Below the pieces are notes generated by a model, which saw only the letters and a program-made list of their open reading frames with translations, searched no databases and was not told the origin of the DNA. A program made the translations under genes and the position numbers. Of a DNA stretch of 62,175 bases, positions 44,800 through 52,950 are shown piece after piece. Source of the stretch: Thermoflexus hugenholtzii JAD2 (lineage in GTDB: Bacteria; Chloroflexota; UBA11872; UBA12225). Numbering within the stretch: position 1 is the stretch's first letter; every line of letters begins with the position of its first letter. The stretch lies in contig CAMBEO010000006.1 of assembly GCA_945865725.1 (NCBI GenBank), positions 1 through 62,175 on the forward strand, given 5' to 3'.

Positions 44800-45555
44800 A
44801 TGGCGACGGGAAGGCTTGCAGGAAAGGTGGCACTCGTCACGGGATCGGCCACCGGCATCGGTGCCGCGACCGCCATCGCGTTCGCCCAGGAGGGTGCCGA
44901 CGTCGTCGTCAACTACTCCAGGTCCCGCGCGGAGGCGGACGAGACGGTCGCCGGCTGCGCCGCGCTCGGCGTGCGGACCCTTCTTGTGCAGGCCGATTGC
45001 GGCGTCGAGGTCGAAGTGCGATCGATGGTCAGCCAGGCCGTTGCCGCCCTTGGCGGCCTGGACATCCTCGTGAACAATGCCGGGCGCACCCGTTTCGTGC
45101 CGTTGGCGGACATCGACGAGGTGACCGACGCGGACTGGGACGGAATCCTGCAGTTGAACGTGAAGGGCGCGTTCTACGCGACGCGCGCCTGCGTGCCGAC
45201 GATGCGTGCACGCGGGGGCGGGCTTGTCGTCAACGTCGCCTCGATCGCCGGTTTCACGGGGGGTGGAAGCTCGATCCCCTACGCGGTCTCCAAGGGCGCC
45301 ATGATCACGATGACCAAGTCGCTGGCCAAGGGCCTGGCACCCGACATTCGCGTGAACGCCGTCGCGCCGGGCATCGTCAAGACGCGATGGGTGGCCGGGC
45401 GCGAGGACCATGTCGAGCGGTACGGGAAGGATGCGCCGATGGGTCGCGCCGCCTCCCCGCAGGACGTGGCCGGCGTGATCGTCGGCTACGCAACCCACGG
45501 GACCTTCCTGACTGGGGACGTCACGATCGTGGATGGCGGGCGAGAGATGCGGTAG
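44800..45555 (+). CDS. SDR family oxidoreductase (FabG-like)
   Basis: GKVALVTGSATGIGAATAIAFA; DILVNNAGRTRF; YAVSKGAMITMTKSLAKGL. Confidence 0.92.
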   Translation: MATGRLAGKVALVTGSATGIGAATAIAFAQEGADVVVNYSRSRAEADETVAGCAALGVRTLLVQADCGVEVEVRSMVSQAVAALGGLDILVNNAGRTRFVPLADIDEVTDADWDGILQLNVKGAFYATRACVPTMRARGGGLVVNVASIAGFTGGGSSIPYAVSKGAMITMTKSLAKGLAPDIRVNAVAPGIVKTRWVAGREDHVERYGKDAPMGRAASPQDVAGVIVGYATHGTFLTGDVTIVDGGREMR

Positions 45556-45591
45556 GCCGGGTACGCAGGCGCAGGAAGGACGACCAGGGGA

Positions 45592-47079
45592 ATGACAACG
45601 GTGACCGGAATGGTGGCGCACGTCGGGCTTGCCCGCAACTATGTCGGTGGCAAGTGGATCGACCCGAGTGGCGGGCGTCTGCCGGTCTTTGACCCCGCCA
45701 CGGGCAACCAGATCGCCGAGGTGGGCATCTCGACCGCCGCCGACGTCGTCGCCGCCGTTGACGTGGCGCAAGCGGCGTACCTGCCTTGGCGGAATACGCC
45801 GCCGGTCGATCGCGCTCGCCCGCTGTTCCGGCTCAAGCACCTGATGGAGGAGCACTTCGAGGAGCTGGCGAGCCTCGTGACCCTCGACCACGGGAAGACC
45901 ATCGCGGACGCGCGCGGCGAGGTCCGCCGGGCGATCGAGAACGTCGAGGTTGCGTGCGGCATCCCGACGTTGATGATGGGCTACGGGCTTGAGGACGGCG
46001 CGGCCCGCGGCATCGACGAGCACGTGATCCGGCAACCGCTGGGCGTCTTCGCCGCGGTCGTGCCATTCAACTTCCCGTTGATGGTGCCGTTCTGGTTCTG
46101 GCCATACGCGGTCGCCTGCGGCAACTCGTACGTCATCAAGCCGTCGGAACAGGACCCGCTACCTCTCGTGCGCGTCTACGAGCTGATCGACCGGTGCGGC
46201 TTTCCGCCAGGGGTGATCAACCTCGTCCAGGGCACGCGCGAGGCGGTCGACACCCTCCTTGACGAGCCGCGAATCCAAGGCATCAGCTTTGTCGGGTCAT
46301 CGCCGGTCGCCCGGTACATCTACTCGCGCGCATCGGCGAACGGCAAGCGGGTCCAGGCTCAAGGCGGGGCGAAGAACACCCTTGTCGTCCTTCCTGATGC
46401 CGTGCCTCTCGTTGATGGCGCGGTCTCGAACATCCTCGGGTCGTGCTTCGGCGCGGCCGGGCAACGCTGCCTCGCCGGGAGCATCCTGTTGACCGTGGGC
46501 GACGTGCACGACCAGGTCGTCGACGTCCTTGCCGCGGCCGGGAATGCGATGTCGGTCGGTGACGGCGCCGACCCGTCGATCGACGTTGGGCCGGTCATCT
46601 CCGGGGCCTCGCGGGACCGGATTGTCGCGGCGATCGATGCAGGGGCCGGGTCCGGCGCGCGCCTGGTCGTGGATGGGCGCAATCCAAGCGTCCGAGAAGC
46701 GAATGCCGTCGGCTACTTCGTCGGCCCGACCGTGTTTGATCGGGTCGCGCCAGACAATGCCCTAGCCCAGACGGAGATCTTCGGTCCGGTGCTATCGATC
46801 GACAACGAGCCAACCTTGGACGCCGCGATCGACCGGATCAATGCCATGACGTTCGGCAACGCGGCGAGCCTGTACACCGGGAGAGGCAAGGCTGCGCGGG
46901 AGTTCAGGCACCGGGTCGTGGCCGGCAATATCGGCATCAACGTCGGCGTCGCGGCGGCGATGGCGTACTTCCCGTTCGCCGGCATGAAGGCGAGCTTCTT
47001 CGGCACCCTGCACGGGCAGGGACGCGATGCCGTCGAGTTCTTCACCGACAAGAAGGTTTACATCGAGCGCTGGTTCTAG
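45592..47079 (+). CDS. mmsA: CoA-acylating methylmalonate-semialdehyde dehydrogenase
   Basis: GVFAAVVPFNFPLMVPFWFWPYAVACGNSYVIKPSEQDP; GSCFGAAGQRCLAGSI active-site Cys; full length. Confidence 0.93.
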   Translation: MTTVTGMVAHVGLARNYVGGKWIDPSGGRLPVFDPATGNQIAEVGISTAADVVAAVDVAQAAYLPWRNTPPVDRARPLFRLKHLMEEHFEELASLVTLDHGKTIADARGEVRRAIENVEVACGIPTLMMGYGLEDGAARGIDEHVIRQPLGVFAAVVPFNFPLMVPFWFWPYAVACGNSYVIKPSEQDPLPLVRVYELIDRCGFPPGVINLVQGTREAVDTLLDEPRIQGISFVGSSPVARYIYSRASANGKRVQAQGGAKNTLVVLPDAVPLVDGAVSNILGSCFGAAGQRCLAGSILLTVGDVHDQVVDVLAAAGNAMSVGDGADPSIDVGPVISGASRDRIVAAIDAGAGSGARLVVDGRNPSVREANAVGYFVGPTVFDRVAPDNALAQTEIFGPVLSIDNEPTLDAAIDRINAMTFGNAASLYTGRGKAAREFRHRVVAGNIGINVGVAAAMAYFPFAGMKASFFGTLHGQGRDAVEFFTDKKVYIERWF

Positions 47080-47083
47080 CGCG

Positions 47084-47878
47084 GTGGTCGCCGTCGGGCG
47101 TCGGCGCGAGCGCCACGCGGCGCTTCTCGCCCGACTGCGATGGCGCCTTGGCACGCGTCGACCGGTGCGGGAACTGGCCGTGCCCATCGTCGGTGCGGGG
47201 GCAGAGTTCGTGGCCCTCGCGCCGGCTGACCCGGAGGCGGTCCTCGATGAGACGGCGCGCGCCCACGCCGCCCGGGTCGCCGGCGCGATCTGGCACGTGC
47301 CGTACTGGGCAACCCCCTGGGCAAGTGGCATCGCCGTCGCCGAGGCGGTGGTCGCCGAACCTCACGCTTTTTTGGGTCGGCGCGTCCTCGAACTCGGATG
47401 CGGTCTAGGGATAACCGCGATGGCCCTCGCCGGGGCCGGGGCCGAACTGTTCGTCGCCGACTGCTGGCCCGAGACGCTGGCGTACTGCCGGTTCAATGCC
47501 CTCCGGTACGCCGGAGACCGCGCCACGGTAAGCCCCCGCCTCGCCGATTGGCGCACGCAAGCTGGTCGGGAAAGGCTCATGCGTTCCGGACCATTCGATG
47601 TCGTGGTCGCCGCGGACGTCCTCTACGAGGCGGAGGACGTCGACCCGTTGCGGGAGTTGCTGCCACGCCTCCTTCGCCCGGAAGGCTCCGCGTGGGTCGC
47701 CGAACCGGGGCGCACCACGAGCCGGCGCTTCGTCGATGCCACTGATGACGCCGGTTGGGAACGGCGCACCATCGCCGTCACTCGCGATCCATGGCCGGTG
47801 GATGCGGGTCGCGCGACCGTGCGACTTCACCGCTACTACGGCATTGGACGGCCCGGGACTAGCACTCCTACGTGCTGA
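47084..47878 (+). CDS. Class I SAM methyltransferase (METTL/nicotinamide N-MT-like)
   Basis: GRRVLELGCGLGITAMALAGAGAELFVADCWPETL; FDVVVAADVLYEAEDV. Confidence 0.8.
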   Translation: MVAVGRRRERHAALLARLRWRLGTRRPVRELAVPIVGAGAEFVALAPADPEAVLDETARAHAARVAGAIWHVPYWATPWASGIAVAEAVVAEPHAFLGRRVLELGCGLGITAMALAGAGAELFVADCWPETLAYCRFNALRYAGDRATVSPRLADWRTQAGRERLMRSGPFDVVVAADVLYEAEDVDPLRELLPRLLRPEGSAWVAEPGRTTSRRFVDATDDAGWERRTIAVTRDPWPVDAGRATVRLHRYYGIGRPGTSTPTC

Positions 47879-48464
47879 TCGCTGTCGTTGCGAGAGGGCG
47901 GGCGAGGACATGGATTCGCCCCCAGGGCGCATGCAAGTCCTTGGACCAACGGTAGCCCCGGCGCTCGTAGATTGATCGCGCGTAGTGGTTGCCCTCGTCA
48001 ACGCCGATCGTCATCGACCGGAAGGACCGCAGGCCCGCGGCGTGCTCGGCCGAAGCGAGGAGACCGCGGGCGATGCCGCGATGCCGGAAATACGGGTGCA
48101 CGACTAGGTTTGACACGTGCGCGGTCGCGACGCCGTCGGCGAGCGCAGGATCGTCGGCGACCCACTCCACCGTAAGCGTTCCGACGAGGTAGCCGTCGCA
48201 CTCGGAAATCCAAATCTCGCGTCGGCCCTCGGCCATTGAGCGGAACTGTTGCCCGACGGTGTCGGCCGTCCACCCGCTTGCGCGGCGCACCGCGACGACG
48301 GCGAACTCCTCTTCCGGGAGCGCGGGGCGGAAGCGGACGCCAATCGGAAGCCCTTCGGGATCGTCCGCGTGGCCTCCGGGGAGGGTGCGAGGTGAGCGAA
48401 CCAGTGTCACTGGATGGGCTGACTTTCCGAGGGAATCGTACCGCGTGGCTGGCACTGAATCCAC
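47868..48464 (-). CDS. GNAT family N-acetyltransferase
   Basis: VSNLVVHPYFRHRGIARGLLASAEHAA; ARSIYERRGYRW; start uncertain. Confidence 0.8.
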   Translation of the reverse strand: MDSVPATRYDSLGKSAHPVTLVRSPRTLPGGHADDPEGLPIGVRFRPALPEEEFAVVAVRRASGWTADTVGQQFRSMAEGRREIWISECDGYLVGTLTVEWVADDPALADGVATAHVSNLVVHPYFRHRGIARGLLASAEHAAGLRSFRSMTIGVDEGNHYARSIYERRGYRWSKDLHAPWGRIHVLARPLATTAIST

Positions 48465-48527
48465 CCGCGGCCGATCAATCCGGTCCGCATCGTTGCAATC
48501 GCGTTATCGCCGGGGCGATGCGACTTG

Positions 48528-48557
48528 TTGCGGTTATGGTTCGGTTTCGACTATCAT
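48528..48557 (+). promoter_or_regulatory. Candidate promoter TTGCGG-N18-TATCAT
   Basis: Hexamers with consensus-like spacing upstream of the 48637 gene. Confidence 0.35.
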
Positions 48558-48636
48558 TCGACGAAGCACGTGAGCGTCACGGCGTAGAGGGCAACCGTCT
48601 CGCGGACGCAAGTTGACGTCGTCGGAGGAGTTAAGC

Positions 48637-48966
48637 ATGCCGGATTTCAAGAACGCGGAAGTATCCACGGTCGTTGAGGACCTGAGCCAATACAAGGCAT
48701 TCCTTGCCCAGTATGTCGTCGGACAGGTCGTGACCCTTCCCATCAGCACGGGTGAGACGCCCCGCCGCGTGATGCGGTCACTGAACAAGGCGGCTGGCGC
48801 AAACAACGTCCGTCTGATCCGCTTGCGGTCGGACGAGGGTCGCGTGCGCTTCCGTATGGCGCCGCAGGAGCGTCGGGTCGTGAACCTCTCCGAGGAAGCT
48901 CGTCGCGCGCGCGTCGAGAAGGCCCGGGAAACGCGCGCGCGCAATCGCGCCGCCGCCCAGAAGTGA
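48637..48966 (+). CDS. Small basic hypothetical protein
   Basis: MPDFKNAEVSTVVEDLSQYKAF... with SD ggaggag 8 nt upstream; Arg/Ala-rich C-terminus. Confidence 0.65.
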   Translation: MPDFKNAEVSTVVEDLSQYKAFLAQYVVGQVVTLPISTGETPRRVMRSLNKAAGANNVRLIRLRSDEGRVRFRMAPQERRVVNLSEEARRARVEKARETRARNRAAAQK

Positions 48967-49586
48967 CCGGAACCTCGCGCCTTCGAGTGCGCGAGGTTCG
49001 GCTCTACTTCCATGGCCCGCCCAGTGCCGTCCTCGATCGCTTCGAGGAGGTCCTGGCGCGGGCCGGTCCGTTTGTGTTCGCTCGCACCCCGTGGTCCCTG
49101 GCCGCCGCGCCTCGTGTACACGCTGAAACGCTGGCGAAACCGAACGAAGACCGACCTGCCCGAGGCATCCCGCGCGACGGATTAGCGATCGCAGGATCGC
49201 AATCGCCTGGTCCAGGAACCCTCGGCGTAGGCGGGGCGCAGCTCGCGCTCGTCCCGGTTCAGGGATCGCCCGCGCACGTCCGCGCGTGGCTTTCATGGGT
49301 GCCCGACACGGGTACCGGTGAATCGCTCATTGATGCCGCGATCGGTGAGTTCCTCGACAAGGAACGCGATGGGTCCCGAGCGGTCCAAGTTGAGGTCGAT
49401 GCAGCCGAACGCGGCGGCGGGGAAGCAACCTGGGCGGCCCAGATGGCGAACCTTCACCGTGCCCTCGTGGTGTCGGGGGTTGCTACCGGGGACATCGAGG
49501 CCCGCCTGTCAGCGATGAGGGCGCGATGGCTGGCGGCCCGGCGCGGCGCCGACGCCGCTGACGAGGTCGAGCCTCCCGTCGCGTGA
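48963..49586 (+). CDS. Hypothetical protein
   Basis: GTGA overlap with the upstream gene; RLRVREVRLYFHGPPSAVLDRFEEVLARAG. Confidence 0.5.
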   Translation: MTGTSRLRVREVRLYFHGPPSAVLDRFEEVLARAGPFVFARTPWSLAAAPRVHAETLAKPNEDRPARGIPRDGLAIAGSQSPGPGTLGVGGAQLALVPVQGSPAHVRAWLSWVPDTGTGESLIDAAIGEFLDKERDGSRAVQVEVDAAERGGGEATWAAQMANLHRALVVSGVATGDIEARLSAMRARWLAARRGADAADEVEPPVA

Positions 49587-49648
49587 ACTAGGCGGGCCAC
49601 GTTTCGTGGTGCCTTCGCCAAAGGCAGGCGGCCCCGACTGCGCTACGA

Positions 49649-49679
49649 CCTCCCGCCAGTCGCTTGGGATGGCGGGAGG
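49649..49679. terminator. Convergent (bidirectional) terminator hairpin
   Basis: cctcccgcca-gtcgcttggga-tggcgggagg, perfect 10-bp stem between convergent genes. Confidence 0.6.
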
Positions 49680-49692
49680 AGGTGCGCGGCTG

Positions 49693-51372
49693 TCAGGCTG
49701 GATCACCTCGGTAGGTGATCACGGGTGCCTCAGAGGCCTCCGCGACGGGTGCCTCAGAGGTTTCCGCAACGGGTGCCTCAGAGGTTTCCGCAACGGGTGC
49801 CTCAGCGGTTTCCGCGACGGGTGCCTCGACAGCCTCCGCGACGGGCGCCTCGGTGGCTTCCGCGACGGGCGCCTCGATGACTTCCGCGACGGGCGCCTCG
49901 ATGACTTCCGCGACGGTCGCCTCGGTGACTTCCGCGACAGGTGCCTCAGAGGTCTCCGCGACGGTCGCCTCGGTGGCTTCCGCGACGGGAGCCTCGGTGG
50001 CTTCCGCGACGGGAGCCTCGGTGGCCTCCGCGACAGGTGCCTCGATGGCCTCCGCGACAGGTGCCTCGACAGCTTCCGCGACGGGAGCCTCGGTGGCCTC
50101 CGCGACGGTCGCCTCGGTGGCTTCCGCGACGGGCGCCTCGGTGGCTTCCGCGACGGGCGCCTCGGTGGCTTCCGCGACGGGTACCTCGGAAACTTCCGCG
50201 ACGGTCGCCTCGATGGCCTCCGCGACGGGCGCCTCGATGGCCTCCGCGACGGGTGCCTCGACAGCCTCCGCGACGGGTGCCTCGATGGCTTCCGCGACGG
50301 GCGCCTCGGTGGCCTCGGTGGCTTCCGCAGCAGGTGACTCGATGGTCTCCGCAACGGGTGCCTGGGAAACTTCCGCGACGGTCGCCTCGACAGCTTCCGC
50401 GACGGTCGCCTCGATGGCCTCAACGTTGGCGATCAACTCTTGGGCAAGCGGCACTGGCGGATGGCCCTCGGGGGTTCCGGGCGACGCGGGAGCGATGGGG
50501 CGAGGGCCAGCGGCGTTTGAGGCGTCAGGCCTCGGACCACGGAACGGCGGCACACCGACTGGTGCTCCCGCGGGCCGTGGACCGAACGGACGAGGTCCGA
50601 ACCGCGGTCCATCCGGAGCGCCGTCGGGGCGAGGTCCGCCCGGTCTCGGGCCGAATCGCGGCCCATCCGGTGCACCCTCCGGGCGAGGTCCACCCGGTCT
50701 TGGGCCGAACCGCGGTCCCTCCGGCGCGCCGTCCGGGCGAGGTCCGCCCGGTCTCGGGCCGAAACGCGGTCCGTCTGGTGCGCCCTCCGGGCGAGGTCCA
50801 CCCGGTCTCGGCCCGAAACGCGGTCCCTCCGGCGCGCCTTCCGGGCGAGGTCCGTCGGGCCTCGGGCCGAATCGCGGTCCATCCGCGGGACCCCCGGGAC
50901 GAGGACCCCCCGGTCGAGCGAAGAAGCGAGGCCCATCCGGCCCACCGCCGGGGCGAGGCCCTGTCGGTTCACCTACTTGGCCGGACCCTGGACCGCGCGG
51001 CGCTTCAACTGGCGCGGGTGGCGGTGGCGGTGGTGGCGGTTCGGGCATGCCGAGTTTCGAATGGAGCCCGGCAAAACCCTGGCCCTTCAACGCGTTCGCG
51101 CCGACTAGCGTCGATTTCGCCTCGCGTCGCAACTCGCGCTCGACCCAGTTCGCGACCGCCATCAGCGTCAGGGACCGTGCCTCGATTTCGATCGAGACGC
51201 CCCCTTCCGATTGAGGCGAGACCGTCGCGGTCCCTGAACCGTCTTCGCCGATGCCGAACGCAAGCGTCCCTCCGTCGCGCGACATGATGCGTGCGCCACG
51301 GCGTGCAAACAGCGACGCCAGCATGCTGCTGGCCTTCTCGGGGGTCACGTTCAAGCGGAGCTGCTGCGCCAT
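49693..51372 (-). CDS. Repeat-containing hypothetical protein (N-terminal domain, PG/PR repeats, EAPVAEAT repeats)
   Basis: Start MAQQLRLNVTPEKASSMLASLFARRGARI; about 28 octapeptide units (24 nt) and 5-7 18-aa units (54 nt); SD-like gaggagg upstream. Confidence 0.7.
   Translation of the reverse strand: MAQQLRLNVTPEKASSMLASLFARRGARIMSRDGGTLAFGIGEDGSGTATVSPQSEGGVSIEIEARSLTLMAVANWVERELRREAKSTLVGANALKGQGFAGLHSKLGMPEPPPPPPPPAPVEAPRGPGSGQVGEPTGPRPGGGPDGPRFFARPGGPRPGGPADGPRFGPRPDGPRPEGAPEGPRFGPRPGGPRPEGAPDGPRFGPRPGGPRPDGAPEGPRFGPRPGGPRPEGAPDGPRFGPRPGGPRPDGAPDGPRFGPRPFGPRPAGAPVGVPPFRGPRPDASNAAGPRPIAPASPGTPEGHPPVPLAQELIANVEAIEATVAEAVEATVAEVSQAPVAETIESPAAEATEATEAPVAEAIEAPVAEAVEAPVAEAIEAPVAEAIEATVAEVSEVPVAEATEAPVAEATEAPVAEATEATVAEATEAPVAEAVEAPVAEAIEAPVAEATEAPVAEATEAPVAEATEATVAETSEAPVAEVTEATVAEVIEAPVAEVIEAPVAEATEAPVAEAVEAPVAETAEAPVAETSEAPVAETSEAPVAEASEAPVITYRGDPA
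49725..50425. repeat. 24-bp tandem repeat array (octapeptide [AVT][TIVS]EA[PT]VAE)
   Basis: Repeated ttccgcgacgggtgcctcggtggc-like unit, about 28 degenerate copies, no spacers. Confidence 0.9.
50570..50925. repeat. 54-bp tandem repeat array (FGPRPGGPRPEGAPDGPR)
   Basis: Five full and two partial 18-aa units in the minus-strand frame. Confidence 0.85.
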
Positions 51373-51921
51373 CCGGGTCCTAGGGCCTCCTCGTGCGCCC
51401 GGATCATACCCGACCTCCTGAAGTTCGCCGTCTCGACCCGGCCTCGCCAATCGTCTTCACATGCGCAGAAGCACCGGTCGGGGGCAGTCGTGGCTGGTGG
51501 CGCCGGGCCCGAGGGATGGGTCCCGCCCGTCAGGATTGAGGAGGCGTCCCTCGACGACTGCTCCCCTGCCCATCAGGCACCGATGGCGAGACGATCACGG
51601 CCTCGGGGGACACGCGGCACGTCGCCATCGCGAGACGAGACGCTGAGAGTGGGTCGGCCATGCGGCGAACCTCAAGCCAGTTGCATCGCGGGAACTCGCC
51701 CTACTTCATGTCGGTACTGCCGGCAAGACCGATCGAGGAACTGTCGAGGCTGACGGAAACCCAGCGCTCCCAGTCACGTCCGGCAGGACGCTGCTGCTTC
51801 CGGTGAGGGCGGCACGGGGGATGGCGCTCCCGGTCGAGGTGCTTGGAAGGTTGGTTGCCGTGGCGTGCTTGAGGCATGGGCTGGCGCCCCGAGGATCGCG
51901 AAGGTGCGATACTCGGCGCCG

Positions 51922-52950
51922 ATGGATGCCTTCGAGATGCGCCGCCTCGGTCGGACCGATCTCTACCTCCCGGCGTTGGGGTTCGGCTCGGCGACGATCG
52001 GCGACATGCGTGGCGCGATCCCCGAGTCGCAGGCGCAGGCGACCATCGAAGCGGCGTGGGCCGCCGGGATCTCCTTCTTTGATACGGCGCCGTGGTACGG
52101 GCGGGGCAAGAGCGAGTTGCGGGTGGGCGCCGGCTTGCGGTCCAAGCCGCGTGACCAGTACGTCCTGACGACGAAAGTCGGCCGGACGTTGCATCGCCCG
52201 GCCGATCCGCGCGGGTTTGCCGCGGCGCAGGCAGACGGGTCCTTGCCGATCGAGATTCGCTTTGACTACACGCGTGAGGGCGTCCTGCGCTCGTACGAGG
52301 ACAGCGTGCAGCGGCTGGGCATCCCCGAAATCGATGCGCTGCTGATCCACGACCTCGACCCGATGCACCATGGCGACGCGGGGGTGGAACCGTACCTGCG
52401 CCAGTTGGAGGACGGGGGCGGCTTCGCGGCGTTGTCCGACTTGAAGGCCTCGGGGCAGGTCAAGGCCATCGGCGCGGGCATCAACATGCTCGGGATGATC
52501 CCCCATTTCGTCCCGCGCTTCCCGATCGACTTTTTCATTGTCGCGATGCCGTACACGTTGCTGGACCAGGGAGCGCTTGACGAGGAGTTCCCCTTGTGCG
52601 AGCGACATGGCATCGGCGTCGTCATCGGCGCCCCATTCGCATCCGGGATCCTCGCGAGCCGCTCAGGGCCCGCGGCGACGTACGCGTATCGGCCCGTTGA
52701 AGACGCCACCGCGCGGAAGGTCGCCCGCATCGAGCGCGTGTGCAGCGATCACGGGGTGCCGATCGGCGCGGTGGCGCTGCAGTTCCCGCTTGCCCATCCC
52801 CTGGTCGCCGCGATCATTCCTGGGCCGAACCATCCGGACCAGGTACGCACGAACCTCGCGTGGCTGCGCACTTCGGTGCCCGCGGCGCTGTGGCGTGACC
52901 TCAAGTCCGAGGGCTTGGTGTCGAACGACGCACCGGTTCCCGGGGCTTGA
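51922..52950 (+). CDS. Aldo/keto reductase (aldose dehydrogenase-like)
   Basis: MRRLGRTDLYLPALGFGSATIGDM; FFDTAPWYGRGKSELRVGAGLR; TKVGRTL; LGIPEIDALLIHDLD. Confidence 0.88.
   Translation: MDAFEMRRLGRTDLYLPALGFGSATIGDMRGAIPESQAQATIEAAWAAGISFFDTAPWYGRGKSELRVGAGLRSKPRDQYVLTTKVGRTLHRPADPRGFAAAQADGSLPIEIRFDYTREGVLRSYEDSVQRLGIPEIDALLIHDLDPMHHGDAGVEPYLRQLEDGGGFAALSDLKASGQVKAIGAGINMLGMIPHFVPRFPIDFFIVAMPYTLLDQGALDEEFPLCERHGIGVVIGAPFASGILASRSGPAATYAYRPVEDATARKVARIERVCSDHGVPIGAVALQFPLAHPLVAAIIPGPNHPDQVRTNLAWLRTSVPAALWRDLKSEGLVSNDAPVPGA

Noticed and set aside
49725-50425. Possible CRISPR array
   Set aside because: Direct head-to-tail 24-bp units with no unique spacers, in a coding frame, and no cas genes
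49715-51287. Plus-strand ORFs of 499 aa (49715-51214) and 448 aa (49941-51287) over the repeats
   Set aside because: Shadow frames of the 24-bp and 54-bp repeats, both multiples of 3 so every frame stays open. The minus-strand frame has the SD, promoter and a sensible N-terminal domain
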